Source: Streptomyces seoulensis (GTDB lineage Bacteria; Actinomycetota; Actinomycetes; Streptomycetales; Streptomycetaceae). From it: 64,000 bases of DNA. The stretch's first letter is position 1. Each line of letters opens with the position of its first letter. The translations under genes were made by a program, and so were the position numbers. Below the pieces are notes generated by a model. It saw only the letters and a program-made list of their open reading frames with translations, had not been told where the DNA came from and ran no database searches. Positions 1 through 9,699 of the stretch are shown here, piece by piece. Location of the stretch: contig NZ_AP025667.1 of NCBI RefSeq assembly GCF_022846655.1, positions 5,679,001-5,743,000 of the forward strand, written 5' to 3'.

Positions 1-1
1 C

Positions 2-247
2 CTGATCCAGGGCACCCTGCTGCTCCCGGCGATGGTCACGACGGAAGCGGGCCTCGCCTACCTCGGCGTCGGTATCCAGGACCCGACCCCGGACTGGGGC
101 ATCATGATCGGCTACGCCGCCCAGTTCTACCAGGACGACTTCACCTTCCTGCTGTTCCCCGGCGTGACGATGGTCGTCTTCGTCCTGGCCTTCAACCTCC
201 TCGGTGACTCGGTGCGCGACGCGCTCGACCCGAAGACCAACCGCTGA
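2..247 (+). CDS. Peptide ABC transporter permease (DppC/OppC type), C-terminal part
   Basis: Inner-membrane permease subunit of a peptide importer. The frame is already open at the left window edge, so only the last 81 or so codons are present. The segment reads TEAGLAYLGVGIQDPTPDWG, which is the conserved end of DppC/OppC permeases, followed by a hydrophobic segment and the usual NLLGDSVRDALDPKTNR tail. It is the first visible gene of a five-gene + strand operon (permease, binding lipoprotein, permease, two ATPases). The paralogous permease at 11672-12706 ends almost the same way (GDSVRDAFDPKSAR). The family assignment is secure. The true start lies outside the window. Confidence 0.9.
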   Translation: MIQGTLLLPAMVTTEAGLAYLGVGIQDPTPDWGIMIGYAAQFYQDDFTFLLFPGVTMVVFVLAFNLLGDSVRDALDPKTNR

Positions 248-327
248 CTCCGGCTCGACTCCAGGGCCTCGGCAAGGCTGCCGCGGTGCCGGTTCTCTCT
301 CATCAACCCACTTCAAGGCAGGATGCG

Positions 328-2088
328 ATGTCCTTCTCGCGCAGAAACTTCCTGATAGCCACTGGTGTTGCCGCTGCCTCGGGCTCGGTGCTGACCGCGT
401 GCAGCAGCGGTAACACGAGCAGCGCGGGGAAGGCCGGCAAGCAGGAAGCGGCCCAGGCCCACGCCAGCACGGTCAAGATCGGCACGGCGGAGGACTCCAA
501 GGGCCCGGCTCCGGAGGTCTCCGGTGCCAAGAAGGGCGGCAAGGTCTACCTGCTGAACGACGACGACTTCTCGCACCTCGACCCGCAGCGCGTCTACTAC
601 GCGTGGAACTCGCTCGCCGTCGTCGTCCTCTCCCGTTCGCTCACCGGCTACAAGATCGGTGACGACGGCTCGATGACCCTGGTCGGCGACCTCGCCACCG
701 ACACGGGCACCATGAAGGACGGCGGCAAGACCTGGACCTTCACCCTGAAGGACGGGATCAAGTGGGAGGACGGCTCCGACGTCACCGTCGACGACGTCCG
801 CCACGGCTTCGAGCGCGCCTTCGCCAACTTCATCACCGAGGGCGCCGTCTACGCCCAGACCTGGCTGACGGGCACCCAGGAGTACCGCAAGTCGTACTCG
901 GGCCCCTTCAAGGGCAAGCACCTGAAGTCGATCGAGATCAGCGGCAAGTCCATCACGTTCCACCTCTCCGAGGCGCGTCCGGACTTCAACTACGTCGTGG
1001 CGATGCAGTCGTACGCGCCGACCCCGGTGAAGCACGACAAGAAGCAGGACTACGACAAGAAGCCGTTCTCCAACGGCCCTTACATGATCAAGTCCCACGT
1101 CACGGACAAGTCGATGGTCCTGGTCCGCAACAAGCACTGGGACCCGGCCACCGACCCGATCCGCAACGCCTACCCGGACGAGTTCGACTTCACCTTCGGC
1201 ATCGAGCAGCAGACCGCCGCGGACCGTCTGATCGCCGACTCCGGCAACGACCAGTACGCCGTGTCCTGGCGCACCGTCCCGCAGGACCGCGTCCAGCAGG
1301 CCACCGCCAAGGCCAAGGACCGCCTGTTCGAGGACCTGAGCAGCGGCACCAGCGTCTACTGGATCAACCAGACCCGCGTCACCGACATCAAGGTCCGCGA
1401 GGCCATCATCCGCGCCTGGCCGACGGCCGGCATCCGCCAGCTCCAGGGCGGCACGCACCGCGGTGACTACGCGACCGGCATCATGAGCCCGCTCGTCGCC
1501 GGTTACGAGTCGCAGGACGTGTGGGGCAAGCTGAAGAACCCCGCGGGTGACCCGGCCGCCGCCAAGGCGATCCTGAAGAAGGCCGGCAAGACCGGCACCA
1601 AGGTCGTCTACGCGTACATGAACGACCCGGTCAACGCCAAGGTGAAGGTCGTCGTCGAGAACGCCCTGAAGGCGGCCGGCTTCGACGTCGTCTCCAAGGG
1701 CATCGACTCCACCACCTGGTACGACCAGATCGGCAAGCTCGACAACGGCTACGACATCTACTGGGGCGGCTGGTCCTCGGACTGGCCGACCGGTTACTCG
1801 GTCTTCCAGCCGCTGTTCGACAGCCACAACGTGGTGGATCAGGGCACCAACTACTGCCACCTGAAGAACCCCGACGTGGACGCCGCCATCAAGGCCGCCA
1901 CCGCGGAGCCGGACCAGACCAAGGCCAACGCCATGTGGGCCGCCCTGGACAAGCAGGTCACCGAGCTGGGTGCCTTCATCCCGGACGTCTACATGAAGCG
2001 CCTGTACATCCACGGCTCCAAGCTCGGCAACGTGAAGATGGACCCGCAGTTCGACGGCTGCATGCTCTACAAGATGTACGTCAAGTAG
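328..2088 (+). CDS. Peptide-binding lipoprotein of ABC transporter (SBP family 5)
   Basis: Extracellular solute-binding lipoprotein that would deliver peptides to the neighbouring permeases. From the ATG at 328 it has 586 residues. This start is preferred over the in-frame start at 286 because AGGCAGGA lies just upstream and it gives a clean signal peptide. The N terminus has a twin-arginine-like SRRNFLIA stretch, a hydrophobic core and a lipobox LTAC with the lipidated Cys near residue 25. The body carries family 5 features: GDLATDTGTMKDGGKTWTF, the KDGIKWEDG block, and a C-terminal YDIYWGGWSSDWP block. It is paralogous to the lipoprotein at 9754-11583. The ligand is not predictable from sequence. 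Confidence 0.92.
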   Translation: MSFSRRNFLIATGVAAASGSVLTACSSGNTSSAGKAGKQEAAQAHASTVKIGTAEDSKGPAPEVSGAKKGGKVYLLNDDDFSHLDPQRVYYAWNSLAVVVLSRSLTGYKIGDDGSMTLVGDLATDTGTMKDGGKTWTFTLKDGIKWEDGSDVTVDDVRHGFERAFANFITEGAVYAQTWLTGTQEYRKSYSGPFKGKHLKSIEISGKSITFHLSEARPDFNYVVAMQSYAPTPVKHDKKQDYDKKPFSNGPYMIKSHVTDKSMVLVRNKHWDPATDPIRNAYPDEFDFTFGIEQQTAADRLIADSGNDQYAVSWRTVPQDRVQQATAKAKDRLFEDLSSGTSVYWINQTRVTDIKVREAIIRAWPTAGIRQLQGGTHRGDYATGIMSPLVAGYESQDVWGKLKNPAGDPAAAKAILKKAGKTGTKVVYAYMNDPVNAKVKVVVENALKAAGFDVVSKGIDSTTWYDQIGKLDNGYDIYWGGWSSDWPTGYSVFQPLFDSHNVVDQGTNYCHLKNPDVDAAIKAATAEPDQTKANAMWAALDKQVTELGAFIPDVYMKRLYIHGSKLGNVKMDPQFDGCMLYKMYVK

Positions 2089-2104
2089 CGATCCGTCCCT
2101 GAGA

Positions 2105-2131
2105 GGTGGGGCGGCGGCCCGCCGCCCCACC
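2105..2131 (+). terminator. Strong hairpin between binding-protein and permease genes
   Basis: A perfect 12-bp GC-rich stem (2105-2116 with 2120-2131) closes on a three-base loop, 16 bases after the lipoprotein stop. No U-tract follows. It probably acts as a partial terminator or 3' stabiliser, keeping binding-protein mRNA more abundant than permease/ATPase mRNA. That role is inference. Confidence 0.6.
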
Positions 2132-2199
2132 CTCGGCTCGTCCACCGGGCCCGACCCGGCCCGATCCGCACGACGGCCCTCCCAGGAAAGCCAACCCCC

Positions 2200-3180
2200 A
2201 TGCTTCGCTTCCTCGTTCGCCGACTTCTCGGCGCCGTGATCACAGTGGTGATCATCAGCGCGGTCACGTTCATGCTCTTCTACGCGGTACCGCGCGATCC
2301 GGCCCGGCTGGCCTGCGGCAAGGTCTGCACGCCGGAGACCCTGGAGGTCATCCGGCACAACATGGGGATCTCGGACCCGATGCCGGTCCAGTACTGGCAC
2401 TGGCTGTCGGCCATCTTCGTGGGCCGCGACTACTCCGGCTTCGGCCACTGCGACGCCCCGTGCCTCGGCTACTCGTTCGTCAACCGCGAGCCGGTCCTCG
2501 CCACCATCCTGGACCGCTTCCCCACCACGGCCTCGCTGGCCATCGGTTCCTCGGTCGTCTTCCTGTTCTTCGGCATCGGCGCCGGCATGCTCGCCGCGGT
2601 GAAGCAGGGCCGGATGCTGGACAAGATCGCCAGCTCCGCCTCGCTGGTCGCCTCGTCCATGCAGATCTACTTCGTCGGCCCGGTCGCGCTGTACCTGCTC
2701 GTGTACCAGTCGCACATCCTGTCGCAGCCCTCGTACACGCCCTTCACCGACAACCCCGGCGCGTGGTTCACGGGACTGCTGGTTCCCTGGCTGGTGCTGG
2801 CGCTGATCTGGACGGCCAACTACACCCGTATGACCCGCTCCCAGCTCGTCGAGACGCTCAGCGAGGACTACGTCCGCACGGCCCGCGCCAAGGGCATGTC
2901 CCGCCGCAACGTCTTCTTCCGCTTCGCCTGGCGCGGCGCGATGGGCCCGATCGTCACCATCTTCGGCATCGACATGGGCGTGCTGCTCGGCGGCGCGATG
3001 ATCACCGAGAAGACCTTCAGCCTCCAGGGCCTCGGCATGCTGGCGGTGAAGTCCGTGTTCACCAACGACCTGCCGATGCTGCTCGGCGTCATGGTGATCA
3101 CCGCCTCCTTCGTGGTGGTCGCCAACATCATCGTCGACGCGGTCTACGCGATGATCGACCCGCGTATCCGGCTCGCCTGA
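2200..3180 (+). CDS. Peptide ABC transporter permease (DppB/OppB type)
   Basis: Inner-membrane permease subunit, 326 residues, a normal length for DppB/OppB. It begins with the typical MLRFLVRRLLGAVITVV membrane segment. The central FPTTASLAIGSSVVF region and the EAA-like loop RTARAKGMSRRNVFFRFAWR near residues 225-245 contact the ATPases. It ends MIDPRIRLA. A purine-rich AGGAAAG lies about 10 bases before the ATG. The paralogue at 8684-9664 has exactly the same length. It sits between the binding-protein and ATPase genes of the same operon. Confidence 0.93.
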   Translation: MLRFLVRRLLGAVITVVIISAVTFMLFYAVPRDPARLACGKVCTPETLEVIRHNMGISDPMPVQYWHWLSAIFVGRDYSGFGHCDAPCLGYSFVNREPVLATILDRFPTTASLAIGSSVVFLFFGIGAGMLAAVKQGRMLDKIASSASLVASSMQIYFVGPVALYLLVYQSHILSQPSYTPFTDNPGAWFTGLLVPWLVLALIWTANYTRMTRSQLVETLSEDYVRTARAKGMSRRNVFFRFAWRGAMGPIVTIFGIDMGVLLGGAMITEKTFSLQGLGMLAVKSVFTNDLPMLLGVMVITASFVVVANIIVDAVYAMIDPRIRLA

Positions 3181-3220
3181 ACCCGCCCGCCCCCCGCATC
3201 ACCCTTTCTGGAGCGTCCCC

Positions 3221-4258
3221 GTGACGAGCACCGATTCGCAGCCCTTCCTGTCCGTCAAGGACCTGAAGGTGCACTTCTCGACCGAGGACGGCACCGTCAA
3301 GGCCGTCGACGGCCTCTCCTTCGACCTCGCTCGCGGCAGGACGCTCGGCATCGTGGGCGAGTCGGGCTCCGGCAAGTCGGTCACCAACCTGACCATCCTG
3401 GGGCTGCACAACCCGGACACCACCAAGGTCGAGGGCTCCATCGAGCTGGACGGCGAGGAGCTGAACGGCGCCTCCGACCGCACGCTGGAGAAGCTCCGCG
3501 GCAACAAGATGGCGATGATCTTCCAGGACGCCCTGGCCTCGCTGTCGCCGTACCACACCATCGGCACCCAGATCGGCGAGGTCTACCGCAAGCACACCGG
3601 CGCCTCGAAGAAGGCCGCGCGGGAGCGGGCTATCGAGATGCTGCGCCGGGTCGGCATCCCGCAGCCGGACCGGCGGGTGGACAACTACCCGCACGAGTTC
3701 TCCGGCGGCATGCGCCAGCGCGCGATGATCGCCATGGCCCTGGTCTGCGACCCGAAGCTCCTGATCGCGGACGAGCCCACCACCGCGCTGGACGTCACCG
3801 TGCAGGCCCAGATCATGGACCTGCTCAAGGACCTCCAGCAGGAGTTCGGCACCTCGATCATCTTCATCACCCACGACCTGGGCGTCATCGCGGACATCGC
3901 CGACGACGTGCTGGTGATGTACGGCGGCCGCTGCGTCGAGCGCGGCCCCAAGGAGGAGGTGCTGCGCACCCCGCAGCACCCCTACACCTGGGGTCTGCTC
4001 GGCTCCATGCCGAGCCTGGACGGCCCGGTCGACGTGCCGCTCAACCCGATCCCGGGGTCCCCGCCCTCGCTGCTGAACCCGCCCACCGGCTGCCGCTTCC
4101 ACCCGCGCTGCGCCTTCGCGGAGAAGGTCGAGGGCAACCGGTGCGCCACCGAGCGCCCGCCGCTGCAGATCGAGGACGGCCGCGGCAACGCCTGCCACCT
4201 TTCCGACGGCCAGCGCCGTGAGTTCCTCGCCGACCTTGCCGCCAGCAAGGCCATCTGA
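3221..4258 (+). CDS. Peptide ABC transporter ATP-binding protein (DppD/OppD type)
   Basis: Cytoplasmic ATPase that powers peptide uptake, 345 residues from a GTG start. It shows Walker A GESGSGKS near residue 47, signature SGGMRQR, Walker [13 protein letters not shown] and the H-loop ITHDLGV. The C-terminal oligopeptide-transporter domain has [19 protein letters not shown], the cysteine cluster seen in OppD/DppD proteins. It pairs with the second ATPase immediately downstream and is close kin to the gene at 7615-8673. Confidence 0.94.
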   Translation: MTSTDSQPFLSVKDLKVHFSTEDGTVKAVDGLSFDLARGRTLGIVGESGSGKSVTNLTILGLHNPDTTKVEGSIELDGEELNGASDRTLEKLRGNKMAMIFQDALASLSPYHTIGTQIGEVYRKHTGASKKAARERAIEMLRRVGIPQPDRRVDNYPHEFSGGMRQRAMIAMALVCDPKLLIADEPTTALDVTVQAQIMDLLKDLQQEFGTSIIFITHDLGVIADIADDVLVMYGGRCVERGPKEEVLRTPQHPYTWGLLGSMPSLDGPVDVPLNPIPGSPPSLLNPPTGCRFHPRCAFAEKVEGNRCATERPPLQIEDGRGNACHLSDGQRREFLADLAASKAI

Positions 4259-4284
4259 CGTACACGAGACGGGATTTCACCACC

Positions 4285-5328
4285 ATGAGCAGCGACACTC
4301 CCCTCCTGGACGTCTCCGGGCTGACCAAGCACTTCCCGATCAAGGGCGGCTTCCCGATCCGGCGTACCGTCGGCGCGGTCCAGGCCGTGGACGGGCTGGA
4401 CTTCCAGGTGGCCGAGGGCGAGAGCCTGGGCCTGGTCGGCGAGTCCGGCTGCGGCAAGTCCACCACCGGGCGGCTGATCACCCGGCTGATGGAGCCCACC
4501 GCGGGCCGGATCGCGTACCGGGGCAAGGACATCACGCACGCCGGCCGCAAGGAACTCGCCCCGATCAGGTCCGAGATCCAGATGATCTTCCAGGACCCGT
4601 ACGCCTCGCTGAACCCGCGGCACACGGTCGGCAAGATCATCTCCGGTCCGATGGAGATCAACGGCATCGAGCCTCCCGGCGGCCGCGAGAAGCGGGTGCG
4701 GGAGCTGCTGGAGATCGTGGGTCTGAACCCCGAGCACTTCAACCGCTTCCCGCACGAGTTCTCCGGCGGCCAGCGCCAGCGCATCGGCGTCGCCCGCGCG
4801 CTCGCCCTGAACCCGAAGCTGATCGTGGCCGACGAACCGGTCTCCGCGCTGGACGTCTCCATCCAGGCCCAGGTCGTCAACCTGCTCCAGAAGGTGCAGC
4901 GGGAACTCGGCATCGCCTTCGTGTTCATCGCGCACGACCTGGCGATCGTCCGGCACTTCTCGCAGCGCGTCGCGGTGATGTACCTCGGCAAGATCGTGGA
5001 GATAGGCGACCGGGACGACCTCTACAACAACCCGCGCCACCCCTACACCCGCGCCCTGCTCTCCGCGGTCCCCGAGGCCACGGTGGACGAGACCCCGCGC
5101 GAGCGCATCCGCCTGGTCGGAGACGTGCCCTCCCCCATCGACCCGCCCTCCGGCTGCCGCTTCCGCACCCGCTGCTGGAAGGCGACGGAGAAGTGCGCGA
5201 CCGAGGCCCCGCCGCTCGCGGAGGCCGAGGGCAACAAGCCCGGCCACCTCACGGCTTGCCACTACCCGGAGTCACAGGAGATCATTCCGGTCGCCAGTCT
5301 CTCCAAGACCCCCCAGGAAGCGGTCTGA
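4285..5328 (+). CDS. Peptide ABC transporter ATP-binding protein (DppF/OppF type)
   Basis: Second ATPase of the importer, 347 residues. Walker A is GESGCGKST, signature SGGQRQR, Walker [13 protein letters not shown] and switch histidine IAHDLAIV. The C terminus carries the family zinc/iron-type cysteine block [15 protein letters not shown]. It is the last gene of the operon, followed by a strong terminator. Its central part is almost identical to the ATPase at 6470-7594, including a run of about 60 identical residues starting [12 protein letters not shown]. That points to recent duplication, gene conversion or very strong constraint. Confidence 0.94.
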   Translation: MSSDTPLLDVSGLTKHFPIKGGFPIRRTVGAVQAVDGLDFQVAEGESLGLVGESGCGKSTTGRLITRLMEPTAGRIAYRGKDITHAGRKELAPIRSEIQMIFQDPYASLNPRHTVGKIISGPMEINGIEPPGGREKRVRELLEIVGLNPEHFNRFPHEFSGGQRQRIGVARALALNPKLIVADEPVSALDVSIQAQVVNLLQKVQRELGIAFVFIAHDLAIVRHFSQRVAVMYLGKIVEIGDRDDLYNNPRHPYTRALLSAVPEATVDETPRERIRLVGDVPSPIDPPSGCRFRTRCWKATEKCATEAPPLAEAEGNKPGHLTACHYPESQEIIPVASLSKTPQEAV

Positions 5329-5414
5329 CACACCCCTTTCGTCGACCGCCACCTGCGGAACGGACTTTCACCGGCCCATTGACCCGAGCCCCGAATGTCC
5401 TGTTCCAGGGGACC

Positions 5415-5446
5415 GAAGGCCCGCGTCCACCCTGACGCGGGCCTTC
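5415..5446 (+). terminator. Intrinsic terminator of left peptide-transporter operon
   Basis: A perfect 13-bp stem (5415-5427 with 5434-5446) with a six-base loop lies 86 bases after the last ATPase stop. There is no T-run, as is common for Streptomyces terminators. Confidence 0.8.
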
Positions 5447-5513
5447 CGCCTGCTCTGGCCGGAACCTTTCGCCGGCCGTACGCGCGACCGGGCACCCGTG
5501 TGAGACTGCCCCG

Positions 5514-6248
5514 GTGGTAGCCCAACCGTTCAACGACTTCTCGCTAGCGCCGTTCTACGACGCCCTCAATCCCTGGGGTCCGGGCGACGACTTCCACCTC
5601 GGCCTGATCAGGGCGGCGGCCTCGGTGCTCGACATCGGCTGCGGCACCGGCCAGTTGCTCCGCAGGGCCCGCGCCGAGGGGCACCCCGGACGGCTGACCG
5701 GACTCGATCCGGCCGCCGCGATGCTGGTCCACGCCCGAGCGGGCGCCCCGGATGTCGAGTGGGTGCTCGGGGACACCCGGAGCCGCCAGTGGAAGGGCGA
5801 GTTCGCGCTCGCGGTGATGACCGGGCACGCCTTCCAGCAATTGGTCCGGGACGAGGAGATCCGGCAGTGCCTGGGCGCCGTACGGGAGGCGCTGACCGAG
5901 GGCGGGCGCTTCGTCTTCGAGACCCGTAACCCCGGCGCCCGCGCCTGGGAGCGCTGGACCCCGGACCGGGTGCACACGATCACCGGTGCCGACGGCGCCG
6001 AGATCCGGGTCCACCACGAGGTGACGCACGGACCGGAGAACGGCGTCGTCGGCTTCACCGAGACCTTCGCCTGCGCGAGCTGGCCGGCCCCGAGGACCGG
6101 CCGCAACACCCTCCGCTTCCTGGACCCCGGCGAACTGGACCACTTCCTCGCCGGGGCAGGGCTGAACATCGCGGCCCGCTACGGCGACTGGGACCGAAGC
6201 CCGCTGACCCCCGAGTCCCCGGAGATCATCACCGTCGCCGTTGCCTAG
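5514..6248 (+). CDS. SAM-dependent class I methyltransferase
   Basis: Soluble methyltransferase of 244 residues from a GTG start. Motif I is VLDIGCGTGQLL near residues 38-49, followed by an acidic end of strand 2 in TGLDPAAAM, so it should bind S-adenosylmethionine. The substrate is unknown. It resembles the broad Methyltransf_25/11 group. It lies alone between the two convergent peptide transporter operons. Its TAG stop at 6246-6248 falls inside the left terminal inverted repeat of the adjacent MITE-like element, so the element supplies its natural end. Confidence 0.8.
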   Translation: MVAQPFNDFSLAPFYDALNPWGPGDDFHLGLIRAAASVLDIGCGTGQLLRRARAEGHPGRLTGLDPAAAMLVHARAGAPDVEWVLGDTRSRQWKGEFALAVMTGHAFQQLVRDEEIRQCLGAVREALTEGGRFVFETRNPGARAWERWTPDRVHTITGADGAEIRVHHEVTHGPENGVVGFTETFACASWPAPRTGRNTLRFLDPGELDHFLAGAGLNIAARYGDWDRSPLTPESPEIITVAVA

Positions 6249-6473
6249 GGCCTGTCCGGCGGATCATGGCGCGGACGCGGGGTCTGGCACGCCCATCTGC
6301 GGCGTTGTCGTCACTCTCCCCCAAGCTCTCGCCTCCGCTCGAGCAGGGGGGACCCCCACCGCTCCGCGTCGACTCCCTCCTCCGCCTTGCATCTGGACGC
6401 ACCAGACCCCGCTCACCTGGGTCGATTCGGCACCGTTGCTCACCCGCACCCTGATCCGCCGGACAGGCCCTAG
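6245..6473. mobile_element. MITE-like element with perfect 22-bp terminal inverted repeats
   Basis: A non-coding 229-bp unit begins with CTAGGGCCTGTCCGGCGGAT at 6245. Its exact inverted complement ends at 6473, giving 22-bp perfect terminal repeats (6245-6266 and 6452-6473). The inside holds a C-run/G-run stretch around 6318-6362 of the kind recurrent in Streptomyces intergenic DNA, and no credible ORF. Both flanking convergent genes end inside the repeats (TAG at 6246-6248 on + and at 6472-6470 on -). The ends suggest insertion at a CTAG or TA target. I recall similar GGCCTGTCCGGCGGATCA repeats in other streptomycetes but cannot confirm this here. It may also act as a two-way terminator. Confidence 0.75.
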
Positions 6474-7594
6474 TCCTTGGCGATGTCCTCCTCCAGCGCC
6501 AGCAGCGCCGGGTCCAGGACGATGTCCTCCTCGCGGGCCTCGGTCGTGGGCTCCTCCGGGAAGTGGCAGGCGGTCAGGTGGCCGGCGCGGTTCCCCGTGA
6601 TCTGCACCAGCGGCGGTTCCTCCGTGGCGCACTTGTCCTGCGCCTTCCAGCACCGGGTGCGGAAGCGGCAGCCGGAGGGCGGGTCGATCGGGGACGGCAC
6701 GTCACCGGCGAGCCGGATGCGCTCGCGGGCCGGAGCCTGCTCGCCCGCCACGCTCACCTCCGGCACGGCGGAGAGCAGGGCGTGGGTGTAGGGGTGCCGG
6801 GGGCGGGTGTAGATGGAATCGCGGTCACCCACCTCGATGATCTTCCCGAGGTACATCACCGCCACCCGCTGCGAGAAGTGCCGGACGATCGCCAGGTCGT
6901 GCGCGATGAACAGGAACGCGATGCCGAGTTCCCGCTGCACCTTCTGGAGCAGGTTCACCACCTGCGCCTGGATGGAGACGTCCAGCGCGGACACCGGCTC
7001 GTCCGCCACGATCAGCTTGGGCTCCAGCGCGAGCGCCCGCGCCACACCGATGCGCTGGCGCTGGCCGCCGGAGAACTCGTGCGGGAAGCGGTTGAAGTGC
7101 TCGGGGTTGAGACCCACGATCTCCAGCAGCTCCCGCACCCGCTTCTCGCGGCCGCCGGGCGGCTCGATGCCGTTGATCTCCATAGGCCCCGAGATGATCT
7201 TGCCGACGGTCTGGCGGGGGTTGAGGGAGGAGTACGGGTCCTGGAAGATCATCTGGATCTCGGACCTGATCGGCGCCAGCTCCCGGCGCGAGGCATGGCT
7301 GATGTCCTTGCCCCGGTAGGAGATCGTGCCCGCGGTCGGCTCCATCAGCCGGGTGATCAGCCGGCCCGTGGTCGACTTGCCGCAGCCCGACTCACCCACC
7401 AGGCCGAAGCTCTCGCCGACCCGCACCGAGAGGTCGACCCCGTCCACCGCCTGGACCGCGCCGATGGTCCGCCGGATCGGGAAGCCCCCCTTGACCGGGA
7501 AGTGCTTGGTCAGCCCGGAGACCTCGAGCAGCGGTTCGCCGCCCGCGTCGGCGCCTTCGTCCCGCGGAGCGGGCAGCAACAGGTCCTTGGTCAT
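6470..7594 (-). CDS. bldKE: Peptide ABC transporter ATP-binding protein (DppF/OppF type; BldKE-like)
   Basis: Terminal ATPase of the right-hand peptide importer, 374 residues. The ATG at 7594 was chosen over upstream in-frame starts because AAAGGAGTAA precedes it and the upstream residues overlap the previous gene. Walker [10 protein letters not shown], signature SGGQRQR, Walker [13 protein letters not shown] and cysteine block [15 protein letters not shown] are present. An extra C-terminal tail of about 25 residues is acidic. Its stop codon is formed by the adjoining MITE repeat. The symbol rests on operon order plus synteny recalled from S. coelicolor SCO5112-5116, not on a search. Confidence 0.85.
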   Translation of the reverse strand: MTKDLLLPAPRDEGADAGGEPLLEVSGLTKHFPVKGGFPIRRTIGAVQAVDGVDLSVRVGESFGLVGESGCGKSTTGRLITRLMEPTAGTISYRGKDISHASRRELAPIRSEIQMIFQDPYSSLNPRQTVGKIISGPMEINGIEPPGGREKRVRELLEIVGLNPEHFNRFPHEFSGGQRQRIGVARALALEPKLIVADEPVSALDVSIQAQVVNLLQKVQRELGIAFLFIAHDLAIVRHFSQRVAVMYLGKIIEVGDRDSIYTRPRHPYTHALLSAVPEVSVAGEQAPARERIRLAGDVPSPIDPPSGCRFRTRCWKAQDKCATEEPPLVQITGNRAGHLTACHFPEEPTTEAREEDIVLDPALLALEEDIAKD

Positions 7595-7614
7595 GACGGT
7601 TACTCCTTTGCGCC

Positions 7615-8673
7615 CTAGCCCAGCCGGGGCTTGATCTCGTCCACGAAGATGTCCCGCTTCTGCGCCGGGGTCAGATGGCACGCCGACTCCCCCTCGCCCA
7701 GCAGCGGGCGCTCGGTCACGCACCGGTTGCCCTCGACCCGGTCCTGGAAGGGGCAGCGGGGATGGAAGCGGCAGCCCGAGGGCGGGCTGAGCAGGGAGGG
7801 CGGTGCGCCGGGAATGGGGGTGAGCGCGATCGACGGGTCCGAGTCGAGCCGCGGCATCGAGTTCAACAGGCCCCAGGTGTAGGGGTGTTCGGGGGCGTGC
7901 AGCACGGTGTCGACCGAGCCGCGCTCCACCGCGCCGCCCGCGTACATCACCATGATGTCGTCGGCCATGTCCGCGATCACCCCCAGGTCGTGGGTGATGA
8001 AGATGATGCCCGAACCGAACTCCTGCTGGAGGTCCTTGAGCAGATCGAGGATCTGCGCCTGGACCGTCACGTCCAGCGCGGTGGTCGGCTCGTCGGCGAT
8101 CAGCAGGTCCGGGTCACAGACCAGGGCCATGGCGATCATCGCGCGCTGGCGCATGCCGCCCGAGAACTGGTGCGGGTAATCACCCGCCCGTGCCTTGGGG
8201 TTGGGGATGCCGACCTTGCCCAGCATCTCCACCGCGCGGCCCCACGCCTCCCGCTTGGAGGCGCCGGTGTGCTTCATGTACGGCTCGGCGATCTGCCGGC
8301 CGACCGTGTAATAAGGGGAGAGCGCGGTCAGCGGGTCCTGGAAGATCATGGCGACCTTGTTGCCGCGCAGCTTCTCCAGCTCCGACTCCCGCGCGGTCGT
8401 CAACTCCTGCCCGTCCAGCAGGATCTCGCCCTCGACGGTGGTGAACATCGGGTTGTGCAGGCCGAGGACGGTCAGGTTGGTGACCGACTTGCCCGACCCC
8501 GACTCCCCCACGATGCCGAGGGTTCTGCCGCGTTCCAGGTCGAAGGAGAGCCCGTCCACCGCCCGTACGATGCCGTCCTCGGTCTTGAAGCTGACGTGCA
8601 GATCGCGCACGGACAGCAGCGGACCGTCGCCCGCCGGGGCCGGGACACCGGCCTCCTTGGTCAAAGTGGTCAC
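7615..8673 (-). CDS. bldKD: Peptide ABC transporter ATP-binding protein (DppD/OppD type; BldKD-like)
   Basis: First ATPase of the right-hand importer, 352 residues, from a GTG with AGGAG about nine bases upstream. Walker A is GESGSGKS, signature SGGMRQR, Walker [13 protein letters not shown] and H-loop ITHDLGV. The C-terminal [19 protein letters not shown] block is typical of oligopeptide importers. It starts 10 bases after the permease gene stops and leads into the next ATPase after 20 bases, so the genes are co-transcribed. The BldK assignment comes from context. Confidence 0.87.
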   Translation of the reverse strand: MTTLTKEAGVPAPAGDGPLLSVRDLHVSFKTEDGIVRAVDGLSFDLERGRTLGIVGESGSGKSVTNLTVLGLHNPMFTTVEGEILLDGQELTTARESELEKLRGNKVAMIFQDPLTALSPYYTVGRQIAEPYMKHTGASKREAWGRAVEMLGKVGIPNPKARAGDYPHQFSGGMRQRAMIAMALVCDPDLLIADEPTTALDVTVQAQILDLLKDLQQEFGSGIIFITHDLGVIADMADDIMVMYAGGAVERGSVDTVLHAPEHPYTWGLLNSMPRLDSDPSIALTPIPGAPPSLLSPPSGCRFHPRCPFQDRVEGNRCVTERPLLGEGESACHLTPAQKRDIFVDEIKPRLG

Positions 8674-8683
8674 GACAGTGCTC

Positions 8684-9664
8684 CTAGGACAGCCGCACGC
8701 GCGGGTCGATGAAGGCGTACGCGGCGTCGACGACGATGTTGAAGAGCAGGATCATCGCGGCGGCGAACAGCATCACGCCGAGCAGCAGCGGAAGATCGCT
8801 GAAGTAGACGGACTGCACGGACAGTTGGCCGAGCCCCGGCAGACCGAAGGTCCACTCGGTGATGATGGCGCCGCCGAGCAGGGAGCCCAGGTCGATGCCG
8901 AAGATGGTGACGATCGGGATCAGCGAGCCGCGCCAGGCGTACCGGAAGAAGACGTACCGCCGGGACATGCCCTTGGCGCGGGCGGTGCGGACGTGGTCCT
9001 CCTGCAACTGCTCGATCATCGAGGAGCGCGCCATACGGGTGTACTGCGCCGCGAAGATGGTGGAGAGGATCACCCAGGGGATGACCAGTCCTGCGAACCA
9101 GTCGATCGGGTTCGCGGTGAAGTCGTGGTAGTCGGGCTTCTCGAACCAGTGGGTCTGGTAGACGAGGAGCGCCAGGGCCAGCGGGCCGAGGAAGTAGATC
9201 TGCATCCCGCTGATGACCATCGCGCCGGCCGTGGCCAGCTTGTCGATCATGGTGCCGCGCCGCCAGGCGGCCAGCAGGCCGGCGCCGATACCGATGCCGA
9301 GGAAGAACACCGCACTGCCGATGGTCAGCGACACGGTGGTGGGCAGCCGGTCGATCAGCGTGCCCCAGACCTGCTCGTTGGTGTGGTACGAGTAGCCGAA
9401 GCAGGGTGCCGGGCACGGCCCTTGGGCGAAGCTGTCGCTGCCCATGGCGAGGTTGTGCAGGAAGATCATGTACTGCTCGGGGATGGACTTGTCGAGGCCG
9501 AGCACATGGTGGATGTTCTCGATGGCCTCCGCGTTGCAGGTCTTGCCGCACATCAGCAGCGCCGGGTCGCGGGGCACCCCGAAGAACAGGACGAACGTGA
9601 CGATGCTCAGCAGGAAGAGGATGACGACGGCACCGAGGGTCCGGCGGACGAGGAAGCGCAGCAT
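8684..9664 (-). CDS. bldKC: Peptide ABC transporter permease (DppB/OppB type; BldKC-like)
   Basis: Inner-membrane permease of 326 residues, beginning MLRFLVRRTLGAVVILF. The start is placed at the ATG 9664 because the longer frame upstream runs through the binding-protein gene and the intercistronic hairpin. It contains the EAA-type loop RTARAKGMSRRYVFFRYAWR and ends FIDPRVRLS. It has exactly the same length and architecture as the permease at 2200-3180. It is separated from the lipoprotein gene by 89 bases that hold a long hairpin. Confidence 0.9.
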   Translation of the reverse strand: MLRFLVRRTLGAVVILFLLSIVTFVLFFGVPRDPALLMCGKTCNAEAIENIHHVLGLDKSIPEQYMIFLHNLAMGSDSFAQGPCPAPCFGYSYHTNEQVWGTLIDRLPTTVSLTIGSAVFFLGIGIGAGLLAAWRRGTMIDKLATAGAMVISGMQIYFLGPLALALLVYQTHWFEKPDYHDFTANPIDWFAGLVIPWVILSTIFAAQYTRMARSSMIEQLQEDHVRTARAKGMSRRYVFFRYAWRGSLIPIVTIFGIDLGSLLGGAIITEWTFGLPGLGQLSVQSVYFSDLPLLLGVMLFAAAMILLFNIVVDAAYAFIDPRVRLS

Positions 9665-9699
9665 GACAGGGGCAGCTCTCTGACGTCGGCGGTCCGGGG

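Noticed and set aside
313..2715. 800-codon open frame on the - strand
   Set aside because: Shadow of the peptide-binding lipoprotein and permease genes on the + strand.
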